Shown: one piece after another, positions 36,244 to 45,278 of the stretch
Position numbering within the stretch: the first letter of the stretch is position 1
Layout of the letters: the number at the start of each line of letters is the position of its first letter
Source: Ferrovibrio sp.
GTDB taxonomy: Bacteria > Pseudomonadota > Alphaproteobacteria > Ferrovibrionales > Ferrovibrionaceae
Assembly: GCF_019636075.1 (NCBI RefSeq)
Contig: NZ_JAHBYG010000013.1
Coordinates: forward strand, 1 to 64,000
Reading direction: 5' to 3'
DNA length: 64,000 bases
Program-made: the position numbers and the translations under genes
Notes under the pieces: generated by a model
Told to the model about the DNA's origin: nothing
Databases searched by the model: none
What the model saw: the letters and a program-made list of their open reading frames with translations, nothing else

Positions 36244-37377
36244 TTATCCTGCTGCAAGGGAACGGCTGATCACCAGGCGCTGCACGTCGCTGGTGCCTTC
36301 ATAGATCTGGCACACGCGTACGTCGCGGTAGATGCGTTCAACCGGGAAGTCGGCCAGGTAGCCGTAGCCGCCGTGAATCTGGATCGCATCAGAGCATACC
36401 TGTTCCGCCATTTCAGACGCAAACAATTTGGCCATGCTGGCTTCTTTCAGGCAGGGCTGGCCGGCATCCTTCAACCGGGCGGCGTTATGCACCATCAGCC
36501 GCGCCGCCTCGATGCGGGTAGCCATGTCGGCCAGCCGGAAGCCCACCGCCTGGTGGTTGATGATGGCGGTTCCGAAGGCCTGGCGCTCACCGGCATAGGC
36601 AAGTGCCGCCTCGAAGGCAGCCCGGGCCATGCCTACGGATTGGGCAGCGATGCCGATCCGGCCGGATTCCAGGTTGGCCAGGGCGATGCGATAGCCCTCG
36701 CCCTGGGCCCCCAACAGGGCCTCGTCGCCCACCGTGAGGCCCTCCAGCACGATCTGGCAGGTATCCGAGCATTTCTGCCCCAGCTTGCGCTCCACGCTGG
36801 CCACCTTGTAGCCGGGGGTATCGGTGCGCACCAGGAAACAGGATATGCCGCGCTTGCCCTGCTCAGGATCGGTCACGGCAAAGATCAGCGCCGCCTTGGC
36901 AATGCCGCCCGAGGTGATGAACTGCTTCACGCCGTCGATCACCCATTTGCCATCCACGCGGCGGGCGCGGGTTTTCAGCGCGGCGGCATCCGAGCCGGCC
37001 TGCGGCTCGGTGAGGCAGAAGGCACCGATCCATTCGCCGCGCGCCAGCGGCTTGAGAAAGGCTTCCTTCTGGGCCTCGTTGCCATAGCGCAGGATCGCCG
37101 CGCATACCGGGCTGTTATTCACAGACATGATCGTGCTGACCGCGCCATCGGCCGCGGCGATTTCTTCCAGCGCCAGCACATAGGACAGGAAATCCGCCCC
37201 CGCGCCACCCCATTCCTCGGGCACGCCCATGCCGAGCAGGCCAAGCCCACCCATTTCATGCAGCAGGTCCAGCGGCGGCTCGCCCACCCGGTCGCGTTCG
37301 GCGGCACCAGGCGCCAGCCGCTCGCGGGCGAAATCGCGGGCCATGTCGCGGATCATGCTCTGGTCCTGGCTCAGCAT
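36244..37377 (-). CDS. Acyl-CoA dehydrogenase
   Basis: A 377-residue FAD enzyme of normal length. Motifs: 'FCLTEPQAGSDAAALKT' (about residues 119-135), 'ITSGGIAKAALIF', and a C-terminal 'IHGGYGYLADFPVERIYRDVRVCQIYEGTSDVQRLVISRSL'. The catalytic Glu is probably the one in 'IYEGTSD'. It sits in a run with ridA and an isovaleryl-CoA dehydrogenase, suggesting short or branched acyl-CoA oxidation. Substrate chain length cannot be fixed from sequence. Confidence 0.92.
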   Translation of the reverse strand: MLSQDQSMIRDMARDFARERLAPGAAERDRVGEPPLDLLHEMGGLGLLGMGVPEEWGGAGADFLSYVLALEEIAAADGAVSTIMSVNNSPVCAAILRYGNEAQKEAFLKPLARGEWIGAFCLTEPQAGSDAAALKTRARRVDGKWVIDGVKQFITSGGIAKAALIFAVTDPEQGKRGISCFLVRTDTPGYKVASVERKLGQKCSDTCQIVLEGLTVGDEALLGAQGEGYRIALANLESGRIGIAAQSVGMARAAFEAALAYAGERQAFGTAIINHQAVGFRLADMATRIEAARLMVHNAARLKDAGQPCLKEASMAKLFASEMAEQVCSDAIQIHGGYGYLADFPVERIYRDVRVCQIYEGTSDVQRLVISRSLAAG

Positions 37378-37391
37378 CGGCTGTCTCCTGC

Positions 37392-37808
37392 CTATTCGGT
37401 GGATTGCTGCACGCTCGGCACGCTCTCGCCGCGCGGCAACCGCGCCGTCACCTCGATTTCAATCTTCATGCGCGGATCGATCAGGCCGATGATCAGTGCG
37501 GTGGCAGCCGGCAAGGCCTTGGCGAAATGCCGGCCGCAGATCGGCGCGATACGCTCGAAATCCGCCGCATCGGTGAGGTAGTAATGCACCCGCACCACAT
37601 CATCCAGGCTGCAGCCGGCCTCGCCCAGCGCCTTGGCGAGATTGCGGAAAATCTGCTCGGTCTGCGCCACCACGTCATCCTTGATGGTCATGGTGGCGTA
37701 ATCGAAACCGGTGGTGCCGGATACGAAGACATAGTCGCCATCCACCACGGCGCGCGAATAACCCATCACTTTTTCAAATGTGGAGCCCGAGGAGATATGC
37801 CGCACCAT
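37392..37808 (-). CDS. RidA family protein
   Basis: A 138-residue member of the YjgF/YER057c/UK114 family. The conserved C-terminal Arg is in 'IDPRMKIEIEVTA', the position that activates water for hydrolysis of reactive enamines/imines in true RidA. The first part (SGSTFEKVMGYSRAVVDGDYVFVSG) marks a RidA subgroup often next to acyl-CoA genes. It begins two bases after isovaleryl-CoA dehydrogenase and ends 14 before the acyl-CoA dehydrogenase. Confidence 0.88.
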   Translation of the reverse strand: MVRHISSGSTFEKVMGYSRAVVDGDYVFVSGTTGFDYATMTIKDDVVAQTEQIFRNLAKALGEAGCSLDDVVRVHYYLTDAADFERIAPICGRHFAKALPAATALIIGLIDPRMKIEIEVTARLPRGESVPSVQQSTE

Positions 37809-37810
37809 GC

Positions 37811-38983
37811 TTATTTGCTTTCCTCGAACAATTCGCGGCCGATCAGCATGCGCCGGATTTCCGACGTGCCGGCGCCGATCTCGTACAGCTTGGCATCGCG
37901 CAACAGGCGGCCGGTGGGATTGTCGTTGATATAGCCGTTGCCGCCCAGGATCTGGATCGCATCCAGTGCCAGCTTGGTGGCCTTCTCGGCCGAGAACAGG
38001 ATCGCGCCAGCGGCATCCTTGCGGGTGGTGCGCCCTTTGTCGCAGGCTTTCGCCACGGCATAAACATAGGCGCGCGCCGCATTCATCTCGGTATACATGT
38101 CGGCGATCTTGCCCTGAATGAGCTGAAACGTACCGATCGGCTGGCCGAATTGCTGGCGCTCATGCACATAGGGAATCACGATATCCATCGCCGCCTGCAT
38201 GATGCCCAGCGGGCCGCCGGAAAGCACCGCGCGCTCGTAATCCAGGCCGCTCATCAGCACGTTCACGCCGCGCCCCACCTGGCCCAGCACATTCTCCTCC
38301 GGCACTTCGCAATCCTGGAACACCAGTTCGCCGGTTTCCGAACCGCGCATGCCTAACTTGTCCAGCTTCTGCGCAATGGAAAACCCCTTGAAGCCCTTTT
38401 CGATCAGAAACGCCGTGATGCCGCGCGGGCCGGCGGCCGGGTCGGTCTTGGCATAAACCACCAGCACATCGGCCGAGGGGCCGTTGGTGATCCACATCTT
38501 GCTGCCGTTCAGGATATAGCGGTCGCCCTTCTTGTCGGCGCGCAGGCGCATCGACACGACATCCGATCCGGCATTGGGTTCGCTCATCGCCAGGGCGCCC
38601 AGATGTTCGCCGGAAATCAGCTTGGGCAGATAGCGTTTCTTCTGCGCGTCGTTGCCGTTGCGGTTGATCTGATTGACGCAGAGATTGGAATGCGCGCCAT
38701 AGGACAGGCCCACGGAAGCCGAGCCGCGGCTTACTTCCTCCATCGCCACCACATGCTCCAGATAGCCCAGGCCGGCGCCGCCATATTCCTCGGCCGCCGT
38801 GATGCCATGCAGGCCGAGATCGCCGAACTTGGTCCACAGATCGCGGGGGAATTCATCCTTGCGGTCGATCTCGTCGGCACGCGGCGCCAGTTCGGCATCC
38901 ACGAAACCGCGCACGCTCTGGCGCAGCATGTCGGCGGTTTCGCCGAGATCGAAATCCAGCGTCGGATAGGTGTTGCTGATCAT
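37811..38983 (-). CDS. ivd: Isovaleryl-CoA dehydrogenase
   Basis: A 390-residue flavoenzyme oxidising isovaleryl-CoA to 3-methylcrotonyl-CoA in leucine breakdown. Family-diagnostic stretches: '[40 protein letters not shown]' (about 68-107), '[15 protein letters not shown]', and '[43 protein letters not shown]' at the C-terminus. In IVD the catalytic Glu sits on an earlier helix (the '[12 protein letters not shown]' segment), and that motif is present. Methylcrotonyl-CoA carboxylase genes are not in the window. Confidence 0.94.
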   Translation of the reverse strand: MISNTYPTLDFDLGETADMLRQSVRGFVDAELAPRADEIDRKDEFPRDLWTKFGDLGLHGITAAEEYGGAGLGYLEHVVAMEEVSRGSASVGLSYGAHSNLCVNQINRNGNDAQKKRYLPKLISGEHLGALAMSEPNAGSDVVSMRLRADKKGDRYILNGSKMWITNGPSADVLVVYAKTDPAAGPRGITAFLIEKGFKGFSIAQKLDKLGMRGSETGELVFQDCEVPEENVLGQVGRGVNVLMSGLDYERAVLSGGPLGIMQAAMDIVIPYVHERQQFGQPIGTFQLIQGKIADMYTEMNAARAYVYAVAKACDKGRTTRKDAAGAILFSAEKATKLALDAIQILGGNGYINDNPTGRLLRDAKLYEIGAGTSEIRRMLIGRELFEESK

Positions 38984-39042
38984 TATGGCGTCTCCTCGTA
39001 CTTTTGTTCAGTGTAGCGGAAAGGCTGGTTCGGCAGCCAGTG

Positions 39043-39522
39043 TCAGCGGCCCGTATCCGGCCGCCCCTGAATGCAGATCAGGGTGGCGATGCCGGTGGCG
39101 CAATGCACCTCGCGGCCAGCCTTGATGCCGATCACATCCATGGCCACCACGGTGAGCGTGCGGCCCGAGCGCGTTACCTGGCCACGGGCGCGCAATTCAT
39201 CCACATCGGCCGGCGCCATCAAGTTCAGCTTGTATTCCACCGTCAACACCGTGCTGTCGGCAGGAAACAGGCTATAGGCGGCATAGCCGGCGGCGCTGTC
39301 GGCGATCATGCCCAGCACGCCGCCATGCACGAAACCATGCTGCTGGGTCACCTCGAGGCGATGCGGCAGCCGCACCTCGCAAAAGCCGGGCCGCAGGGCG
39401 GCGATGCTGGCGCCGATCAGGTGCATGGCCGGCTGGCGGCTGAAGCTGTCGCGGCAGCGGGCTTCGAAACCGGGGTCCGGCGCGGTGAAGCTGGCTGGGG
39501 CCGCTTGCTCTGGGCTGGCCAT
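39043..39522 (-). CDS. PaaI-type hotdog thioesterase
   Basis: A 159-residue hotdog-fold protein. 'QQHGFVHGGVLGMIADSAAGYAA' near residues 65-87 carries the HGG and Asp typical of PaaI thioesterases, followed by 'TVEYKLNLMAPA'. It likely hydrolyses acyl-CoA intermediates. The ATG at 39520-39522 follows AGGAGG by five bases. It is first in a same-strand run with ivd, ridA and an acyl-CoA dehydrogenase. Confidence 0.88.
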   Translation of the reverse strand: MASPEQAAPASFTAPDPGFEARCRDSFSRQPAMHLIGASIAALRPGFCEVRLPHRLEVTQQHGFVHGGVLGMIADSAAGYAAYSLFPADSTVLTVEYKLNLMAPADVDELRARGQVTRSGRTLTVVAMDVIGIKAGREVHCATGIATLICIQGRPDTGR

Positions 39523-39716
39523 GGTTTCCTCCTGCAATGCTCCCCTTCCTTCAAACCGGACGGGATTCGACTGGCGGAAAACCTAGCCAAACCGCAGCAA
39601 TAGATGAAATCAATTCTTTCAATCCCAGGTATTGCATATTTCTATCAGCAGCCATGCAACCAAATGCCCGCCGAGGCGTTTTAGATGGAGCTAAAGCCAT
39701 CTCAGGAGGTTGCATC

Positions 39717-39998
39717 ATGCCCAATGCATTTGAACGTGCCCTGCAGGATACCGAACGGCACTTCGCCAGCCCGAACGATATCCTCGACAATCACGAATTC
39801 AGCCGCGAGCAGAAGATCAAGCTGCTGAAGAACTGGGATTACACCCTGCGGCTCAAACTGGTTGCCTCGGAAGAGAGCATGACCGGCCCGGAACCCGAAG
39901 GCAGCACAAGCGAAAAGCTGCGGCGGGTCGGCAACGCGCTGGAGCAGTTGGGTTATAGCGACGACCAACCCGATGGCCCCAGCAAGACCGGTGCATAA
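39717..39998 (+). CDS. Conserved hypothetical, probable stress-related protein
   Basis: A 93-residue soluble helical protein. AGGAGG lies seven bases before ATG 39717. The segment 'FASPNDILDNHEFSREQKIKLLKNWDYTLRLKLVASEESM' resembles a small alphaproteobacterial family of unknown function that often lies near general-stress genes. It is followed by an EcfG-type promoter and the DUF3309 gene. An upstream in-frame extension to 39537 has no ribosome site and is rejected. Confidence 0.7.
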   Translation: MPNAFERALQDTERHFASPNDILDNHEFSREQKIKLLKNWDYTLRLKLVASEESMTGPEPEGSTSEKLRRVGNALEQLGYSDDQPDGPSKTGA

Positions 39999-40014
39999 TT
40001 TTCGTCGGAAGGCT

Positions 40015-40040
40015 GGAACTTTTGCCGCCACTGCGGCGTT
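40015..40040 (+). promoter_or_regulatory. EcfG (general stress) promoter for the DUF3309 gene
   Basis: GGAAC (40015-40019), a 17-base spacer and CGTT (40037-40040) match the alphaproteobacterial sigma-EcfG promoter GGAAC-N16/17-CGTT. It lies 40 bases before the DUF3309 start. Two more such promoters are within 1.4 kb. Confidence 0.85.
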
Positions 40041-40079
40041 TCATCGATACCTCAACAAAAAAGAAAAGGCAGCCAAATC

Positions 40080-40235
40080 ATGTTGTCTACCATTCTTCTC
40101 GTCATTCTGATCCTGATGTTGCTCGGCGCCTTGCCGGCTTGGCCCTATAGCCGCAATTGGGGCTATGGCCCCAGCGGCATATTCACCGTCGTGGTGATCG
40201 TTCTGCTGATCCTGCTACTCACCGGACGCATATAG
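40080..40235 (+). CDS. DUF3309 small membrane protein
   Basis: A 51-residue protein, MLSTILLVILILMLLGALPAWPYS onward, with two transmembrane helices and the signature 'LPAWPYSRNWGYGPSG' of DUF3309. Its function is unknown, but the family is widespread in alphaproteobacteria and often stress-induced. The EcfG-type promoter just upstream supports this. A strong terminator follows. Confidence 0.9.
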   Translation: MLSTILLVILILMLLGALPAWPYSRNWGYGPSGIFTVVVIVLLILLLTGRI

Positions 40236-40254
40236 CGTCCGTGCCATCGCCCAC

Positions 40255-40292
40255 AAAAAACCCCGCCGGCAAAACCGGCGGGGTTTCTTTTC
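40255..40292. terminator. Bidirectional intrinsic terminator
   Basis: CCCCGCCGG (40261-40269), loop caaaa, CCGGCGGGG (40275-40283), preceded by six A and followed by a T-rich run. It sits between the convergent DUF3309 gene and the Pro/Gln-rich gene, serving both. Confidence 0.92.
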
Positions 40293-40305
40293 GCAGCCAG
40301 GTTGT

Positions 40306-40497
40306 TTAACCGCGCTGCGGATGCGGCGTTTGCGGAGCCTTCTGTTTGTCCTGCTTCTGGCTCGGATCCTGATACAGGTTGCCCAGGCCGCGATCATGGC
40401 CCTGCTGCTGGGGCTTGTGCTGCGCCTGATCCTGCTGCTTCTGCGGCACCTGCGGTTTGGGCGATTGCGGCTTCGGATTCTGCTGATGGGTGCTCAT
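40306..40497 (-). CDS. Small Pro/Gln/Lys-rich hypothetical protein
   Basis: A 63-residue hydrophilic, probably disordered protein (MSTHQQNPKPQSPKPQVPQK at the start). AGGAGG precedes the ATG by five bases, and an EcfG-type promoter lies about 100 bases upstream. No family is recognised. The composition suggests a stress-protective or hydrophilin-like protein, which is inference. Confidence 0.75.
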   Translation of the reverse strand: MSTHQQNPKPQSPKPQVPQKQQDQAQHKPQQQGHDRGLGNLYQDPSQKQDKQKAPQTPHPQRG

Positions 40498-40510
40498 GCT
40501 GTCCTCCTAA

Positions 40511-40541
40511 AATTATAATGCGGCTACAATTATAATGCGGC
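40511..40541 (-). repeat. Short direct repeats in a stress-gene leader
   Basis: AATTATAATGCGGC occurs at 40511-40524 and 40528-40541, 17 bp apart, in the leader of the Pro/Gln-rich gene immediately before its ribosome site. Its role is unknown. Confidence 0.5.
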
Positions 40542-40599
40542 CCTCCGGCCACGGGTTTGCGTGGTCACGGGTTTACGTTGTCAGCGACCACGGAAGCAA

Positions 40600-40624
40600 A
40601 ACGCGCCAACCGGCCCATGGTTCC
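40600..40624 (-). promoter_or_regulatory. EcfG promoter for the Pro/Gln-rich gene
   Basis: On the minus strand GGAAC (40624-40620), 16-base spacer, CGTT (40603-40600). It lies between the sigma-factor gene's 3' end and the small gene, giving a leader of about 95 bases. Confidence 0.8.
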
Positions 40625-40645
40625 CTGCATGCGATTAAAGCGGCG

Positions 40646-41197
40646 TCATTCCACCGCCATCGCTTCCTGCAGCCGGCCGCGCGCGCGGTTTACCCGGCTT
40701 TTCATGGTGCCAAGCGCACAGCCGCTGATCTCGGCGGCCTGCTCGTAAGACAAGCCCGACAACACCACCAGGCGCAAAGCCTGATTCTGATTCTTGGGCA
40801 GGCTGCGCAGCACTGCGCCCAATTCATGCATCTCCACGATGCCTTCCTGGGATGGCCGCACCGCAAGCTGCGCGATGCTGTCGTCATCGCCATACAGCAC
40901 TTCGCGGCGATGCTTGCGCTGATTGGAGCAGAATGTGTTGCGCATGATGGTGAACAACCAGGCCGACATGTTGCTGCCCACCGTGAAGCGGTCGAAATTG
41001 CTCAGCGCCTTCACCATGGTGTCTTGCACTAGGTCGTCGGCATTGGCGCTGTTGCGCGTGAGGCTGTGGGCAAAGGCCCGCAGCGGACGCAGGAATTTCA
41101 GCATTTCCTGCTCCAGCCTGTTTCGCTCCAGGATGGAAGTATGCTGGGGCGAAACATCCGCAGAAGCAGTATTAAAACAGATTCCGTTCCATTCCAT
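40646..41197 (-). CDS. ECF15-like (EcfG family) sigma factor
   Basis: A 183-residue sigma factor with region 2 ('LRAFAHSLTRNSANADDLVQDTMVKALSNFDRF ... NMSAWLFTIMRNTF', about residues 38-90) and region 4 ('LPKNQNQALRLVVLSGLSYEQAAEISGCALGTMKSRVNRARGRL', about 133-176). It resembles EcfG, the general-stress sigma factor released when PhyR binds NepR. No phyR or nepR gene is adjacent, so it may be a secondary EcfG paralogue. The three surrounding promoters fit its expected specificity. AGGAG precedes ATG. Confidence 0.87.
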   Translation of the reverse strand: MEWNGICFNTASADVSPQHTSILERNRLEQEMLKFLRPLRAFAHSLTRNSANADDLVQDTMVKALSNFDRFTVGSNMSAWLFTIMRNTFCSNQRKHRREVLYGDDDSIAQLAVRPSQEGIVEMHELGAVLRSLPKNQNQALRLVVLSGLSYEQAAEISGCALGTMKSRVNRARGRLQEAMAVE

Positions 41198-41377
41198 AAC
41201 AATACTCCTATTAAATAACGGCGGAGAAACCGCGCCGATTACAATTATTCAAGGGCACCCAAATCATTGGGTTTCTATTGATTTATGAGTTTGAGGGGAA
41301 TTCGGGCGATTATTGGGCCGGGACAAGGTTTTTACTTGTTCTAGCGCAGCGGTATTATGATCCGCCTCTACGCTTAT

Positions 41378-41402
41378 GGAACTTTTTGTATCATTTGGCG
41401 TT
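41378..41402 (+). promoter_or_regulatory. EcfG promoter for the BON lipoprotein
   Basis: GGAAC (41378-41382), 16-base spacer, CGTT (41399-41402), about 63 bases before the BON gene. This is the third stress promoter around the sigma-factor gene. Confidence 0.85.
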
Positions 41403-41464
41403 TGCAGTTCACCGGCAGATTTCTGCCGACCTGCAACACCAAACGATCCTGAAAGGACAAAGCC

Positions 41465-41788
41465 ATGACCCCCGCCAAGCCGTTTCGCATGCTGCTCGCC
41501 GCCCTTGCCCTTACGGCTGCCACCGCCACTCTGGCCGCATGCTCCTCAGCGCCGAGCCGTGAATCGACCGGCGAATTCGTCGATTCCTCGGTCATCACCA
41601 CCAAGGTGAAAACCGCCCTGCTCAACGAGCCCGGCCTGAAGTCGATGCAGATCAGCGTCGAAACCTTCAAGGACATGGTGCAACTCAGCGGCTTCGTCGA
41701 CAGCAGCGCCGCCAAAGCCAAAGCCGGCCAGCTCGCTGCCTCGGTGGAAGGCGTGCGCTCGGTGAAAAACGACCTTGTGGTAAAATAG
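41465..41788 (+). CDS. BON domain lipoprotein
   Basis: A 107-residue exported lipoprotein. The signal peptide ends in the lipobox LAAC (Cys26). One BON domain follows: 'VITTKVKTALLNEPGLKSMQISVETFKDMVQLSGFVDS ... VEGVRSVKNDLVVK'. BON proteins such as OsmY bind membranes and are induced by osmotic or general stress. The EcfG promoter upstream fits that pattern. AAGGA precedes ATG. Confidence 0.9.
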   Translation: MTPAKPFRMLLAALALTAATATLAACSSAPSRESTGEFVDSSVITTKVKTALLNEPGLKSMQISVETFKDMVQLSGFVDSSAAKAKAGQLAASVEGVRSVKNDLVVK

Positions 41789-41833
41789 CAATCGTCTATC
41801 TGTCAGCGAGCCAGCCATAGCGGCTTGCTATTT

Positions 41834-41866
41834 TCGATCCTGGCCGGAATAGTCGGCCAGGATCGA
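41834..41866 (+). promoter_or_regulatory. Perfect 13-bp hairpin abutting the LysR ribosome site
   Basis: TCGATCCTGGCCG (41834-41846), loop gaatagt, CGGCCAGGATCGA (41854-41866). AGAAGG, the ribosome site of the LysR gene, starts at the last base of the stem. There is no T-run, so a terminator for the BON gene is less likely than a transcript or operator element. Confidence 0.55.
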
Positions 41867-41877
41867 GAAGGCGGCCG

Positions 41878-42771
41878 ATGAACATCTCGCAGATACGCTA
41901 TTTCCTGGCGGTGGTAGAGACCGGCAGCTTCACCAAGGCGGCCGAGCGCGTCAATGTGAGCCAGCCTACCCTGTCGGCCGGCATCAAACGGCTGGAGGAG
42001 GATTTGGGTGCCGTGCTGCTGGATCGCGGCGGTCGCGGCGCGCTGCTTACGCCGGCCGGTGCCCGCTTTCTGCCGCGCGCCCGGGTGCTGATGAGCGAAT
42101 GGACCGCGGCACGGCGCGAATTGCGCCTGCCCAAACCGGCGCGTCAAAGGCTGCGTCTGGGCCATATGCTGGGGTTGCCGCCCCGAGGCCTGAGCGGCTT
42201 GCTCGGCGGCTTCATGGCCGCGCATCCCGATGTGGCAATCGAAACCCTGGAAGCCCCCGCCCCCACCCTGCGCCGCAGACTGGAGCTTGGCCGCATCGAT
42301 GCCGCGCTCACTTTGCTGGATGGCGGCCAGAGCGATCAGCAAAGCCTGGCCCTGTTGCGCCAGCGCTATCGCCTGGCGCTGCCGCTGCAGCATCCTCTGG
42401 CCCATCGCGCCAGCGTGAAGCTGAACGAATTGCACGACCAGGCCTTCGTGATCCGCCCGCAGGCCGAGGTTATGCCGGCTTCGGAAAAGCTGTTCAACAG
42501 CAACGGCGTCAGGCCGCGCATCGTCGGCCGGGCGGAAAGCGATGCGGCTTTGCTGGCGCTGGTGGAAGCCGGTCTGGGGCTGGCGGTGCTGCCGAGCTGG
42601 CTGCTGGATGGCGCGCGCGAACGCGTGGCCAATCTGCCGCTGGCCGAATTGCGCGTCAGCCATTCCATCGGGCTGGCCTGGCGCGGCGAGGCCTCAGCTA
42701 CGCTGCAATTGCTGCTGAATTATGCCGAGGGTTATAGCTGGGACAAGCCCGGCCCGGTTATCGGACACTAG
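41878..42771 (+). CDS. LysR family transcriptional regulator
   Basis: A 297-residue LTTR. The N-terminal winged HTH reads 'ISQIRYFLAVVETGSFTKAAERVNVSQPTLSAGIKRLEEDLGAVLLDR' (about 3-50). The effector domain occupies about 90-290. It resembles CynR/OxyR-sized regulators, but the effector is unknown. No divergent target gene exists; the BON gene lies upstream on the same strand. A perfect hairpin ends at its ribosome site. It is convergent with maeB, with three bases between stops. Confidence 0.9.
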   Translation: MNISQIRYFLAVVETGSFTKAAERVNVSQPTLSAGIKRLEEDLGAVLLDRGGRGALLTPAGARFLPRARVLMSEWTAARRELRLPKPARQRLRLGHMLGLPPRGLSGLLGGFMAAHPDVAIETLEAPAPTLRRRLELGRIDAALTLLDGGQSDQQSLALLRQRYRLALPLQHPLAHRASVKLNELHDQAFVIRPQAEVMPASEKLFNSNGVRPRIVGRAESDAALLALVEAGLGLAVLPSWLLDGARERVANLPLAELRVSHSIGLAWRGEASATLQLLLNYAEGYSWDKPGPVIGH

Positions 42772-42774
42772 CCA

Positions 42775-45072
42775 TCATTCGCGGCGCCCCATCACGCCAT
42801 CGGCATGATCCTGCGCATCCACCACGGCCACGGCAGTCATGTTGACCAGGCCGCGCACCGTCACGTTACGCGAAACGATATGCGCAGACCGCGCCATGCC
42901 CATCAGGATCGGGCCGACATAGAATCCCTGCTCCATCTGGCGCACCAGATTGGCGGCGATGTTGGCGGCGTCCAGGTTGGGCATGATCAGCACATTGGCG
43001 CTGCCGGTAAGCTTGCTGCCCGGCATCATCTTCTGGCGGATGGCTTCCGAGATGGCGGCATCGGCCTTCATCTCGCCCTCGATCTCCAGGTCGGGGAATT
43101 CCGCCTGCAGGTCGCTCACCGCCTCGCGCATCTTGCGCGCCGCCGGCACAGCGGATGAACCGAAATTAGATGCCGAAAGCAACGCGATCTTCGGCACGAT
43201 GCCGAAACGCCGCACTTCCTCGGCCACCAGCCGGGCGATGCCGACGATATCCTGAGCCGACGGATCGAAATTCACATTGGTATCGGCAATGAACAGGATG
43301 CCCTGAGGCACCACCAGCAACTGCATGGCTGCCGGGCGTTCCACGCCGGTGCGCAGACCCACCACATCCATCAGATGCGGCAGATGCTGTTCATACTGGC
43401 CCACCGCGCCGCAGATCATCGCATCGGCCTCGCCGCGCAGCACGCTCATGGCGGCAATCACGGTGGTGTTGGTGCGGATCACGGTGCGGGCATCGTCGGG
43501 CGCCACGCCGCGGCGCGCCATCAGGGTATGATACTGCGTCCAGAAATCGGTGTAGCGGTCGTCGCGCTCGGGATCGACCAATTCCACATTCTCGCCGATC
43601 TTGAGGCGCAGGCCGAGGCGCTCGATACGCATCTCCACCACGGCCCGGCGGCCGATCAGGATCGGCTGGGCGATCTTGTCGTCGATCACGATCTGGGCGG
43701 CGCGCAGCACGCGCTCATCCTCGCCCTCGGCATAGATCAGGCGCATCGGGCGGCGCTTGGCGCGCTCGAAAAGCGGCCGCATGATGAAGCCGGTGCGATA
43801 GACGAAGCGTTCCAGGCTCTCGCGGTAGGCATCGAGATCCTCGATCGGCCGCGTGGCCACGCCGCTTTCCATCGCCGCCTTGGCCACCGCCGGCGCGATC
43901 TGCAGGATCAGGCGCGGATCGAACGGCTTGGGGATGATGTATTCCGGGCCGAAGGCGATGTCTTCATCGGCGCCATAGGCGCGCGACACGATCTCGCTCA
44001 TCTCGGCCATCGCCAGATCGGCAATGGCGCGCACGGCGGCCAGTTCCATCGCGGTGTTGATGGTGGTGGCGCCCACATCCAGCGCGCCCCGGAACAGGAA
44101 CGGGAAGCACAGAACGTTGTTCACCTGATTGGGATAATCCGACCGGCCGGTGGCGATCACCGCATCGGGGCGCACCGCCTTGGCCGCCTCGGGCAGGATT
44201 TCCGGCGTGGGATTGGCCAGCGCCATGATCAGCGGCTTGGGCCCCATCTTCTCGACCATTTCCGGCTTCAGCACATTGGCCGCCGAAAGGCCGAGGAATA
44301 CATCGGCGCCGGCAATCGCATCGCCCAGGGTGCGATTGTTGGTCTGGCGCGCATAGCGGGCCTTGAATTCGTCCATCTGCTCGGTGCGGCCCTCATAGAC
44401 CACGCCGACGATATCGGTGACGACGATATTCTCCTTGCGCAGGCCCAGTTCCACCAGCAGGTCGAGGCAGGCCAGCGCGGCGGCGCCGGCGCCCGAAGCC
44501 ACCAGGCGCACATCCTCGATCTTCTTGCCCACCACGCGCAGGCCGTTGAGGATCGCAGCCCCCACGGTGATGGCGGTGCCATGCTGGTCGTCGTGGAACA
44601 CCGGAATCTTCATGCGCTCGCGCAGGGCGCGCTCCACCACGAAGCATTCCGGGGCCTTGATGTCTTCCAGGTTGATGCCGCCGAAGGTGGGTTCCAGCGC
44701 GGCAACGATATCGATCAGCTTCTGCGGGTCGGTCTCGGCCACCTCGATGTCGAACACATCGATGCCGGCGAATTTCTTGAACAGGACGGCCTTGCCCTCC
44801 ATCACCGGCTTGGCGGCCAGCGGGCCGATATTGCCCAGGCCGAGCACGGCGGTGCCGTTGGAGATCACCCCCACCAGATTGCCGCGCGCGGTAAGCGAGG
44901 CGGCCTCGGCGGGATCGTCCACAATGGCATTGCAGGCGGCGGCCACGCCGGGGCTGTAAGCCAGGGCCAGATCGCGCTGGGTGGCCAGCGGCTTGGTCGG
45001 CGTGATTTCCAGTTTACCGGGTTTCGGCAGCCGGTGATATTCCAGCGCCATCCGATCGAGATCGCTCGTCAT
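42775..45072 (-). CDS. maeB: NADP-dependent malic enzyme with C-terminal phosphotransacetylase-like domain
   Basis: A 765-residue fusion typical of MaeB. The malic N domain starts '[24 protein letters not shown]'. Metal- and substrate-site motifs '[14 protein letters not shown]' and '[14 protein letters not shown]' lie near residues 131-170, and the NAD(P) domain '[17 protein letters not shown]' near 190. Residues about 440-760 are PTA_PTB-like and usually regulatory rather than catalytic, binding acetyl-CoA. It decarboxylates malate to pyruvate with NADPH formation. In view of xfp-ackA upstream, acetyl-phosphate and acetyl-CoA levels may regulate it; this is inference. Confidence 0.95.
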   Translation of the reverse strand: MTSDLDRMALEYHRLPKPGKLEITPTKPLATQRDLALAYSPGVAAACNAIVDDPAEAASLTARGNLVGVISNGTAVLGLGNIGPLAAKPVMEGKAVLFKKFAGIDVFDIEVAETDPQKLIDIVAALEPTFGGINLEDIKAPECFVVERALRERMKIPVFHDDQHGTAITVGAAILNGLRVVGKKIEDVRLVASGAGAAALACLDLLVELGLRKENIVVTDIVGVVYEGRTEQMDEFKARYARQTNNRTLGDAIAGADVFLGLSAANVLKPEMVEKMGPKPLIMALANPTPEILPEAAKAVRPDAVIATGRSDYPNQVNNVLCFPFLFRGALDVGATTINTAMELAAVRAIADLAMAEMSEIVSRAYGADEDIAFGPEYIIPKPFDPRLILQIAPAVAKAAMESGVATRPIEDLDAYRESLERFVYRTGFIMRPLFERAKRRPMRLIYAEGEDERVLRAAQIVIDDKIAQPILIGRRAVVEMRIERLGLRLKIGENVELVDPERDDRYTDFWTQYHTLMARRGVAPDDARTVIRTNTTVIAAMSVLRGEADAMICGAVGQYEQHLPHLMDVVGLRTGVERPAAMQLLVVPQGILFIADTNVNFDPSAQDIVGIARLVAEEVRRFGIVPKIALLSASNFGSSAVPAARKMREAVSDLQAEFPDLEIEGEMKADAAISEAIRQKMMPGSKLTGSANVLIMPNLDAANIAANLVRQMEQGFYVGPILMGMARSAHIVSRNVTVRGLVNMTAVAVVDAQDHADGVMGRRE

Positions 45073-45115
45073 GATCCTGTCCCGGCCCGGCTGGCTTGGG
45101 GGAGCAATTGCTGCA

Positions 45116-45202
45116 TGGTGCGGTCGAAAAGACTCGAACTTTCACGGCCTTTCGGCCACAGCGACCTCAACGCTGCGCGTCTACCAATTCCGCCACGACC
45201 GC
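45116..45202 (-). tRNA. tRNA-Leu (GAG)
   Basis: On the minus strand the acceptor arm GCGGTCG pairs with CGACCGC, the D arm reads TGGCGGAATTGGTAGACGC, and the anticodon stem CAGCG/CGCTG encloses loop TTGAGGT with anticodon GAG. A long variable arm (TGGCC-GAAA-GGCC region) marks a class II tRNA, and TTCGAGTC gives the T loop. CCA is encoded (45116-45118). Confidence 0.96.
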
Positions 45203-45278
45203 AAACCGGGCGACGCGCGGACATAGCAAATCCCCGCCCCCGCTTCAAGAACCGTACAGCCTTAATTTTCAGTGGTTT

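Noticed and set aside
41803-42663. 286-codon minus-strand frame across the LysR gene
   Set aside because: Antisense to an intact LysR gene with a clear HTH; Gln/Ala-rich shadow translation.
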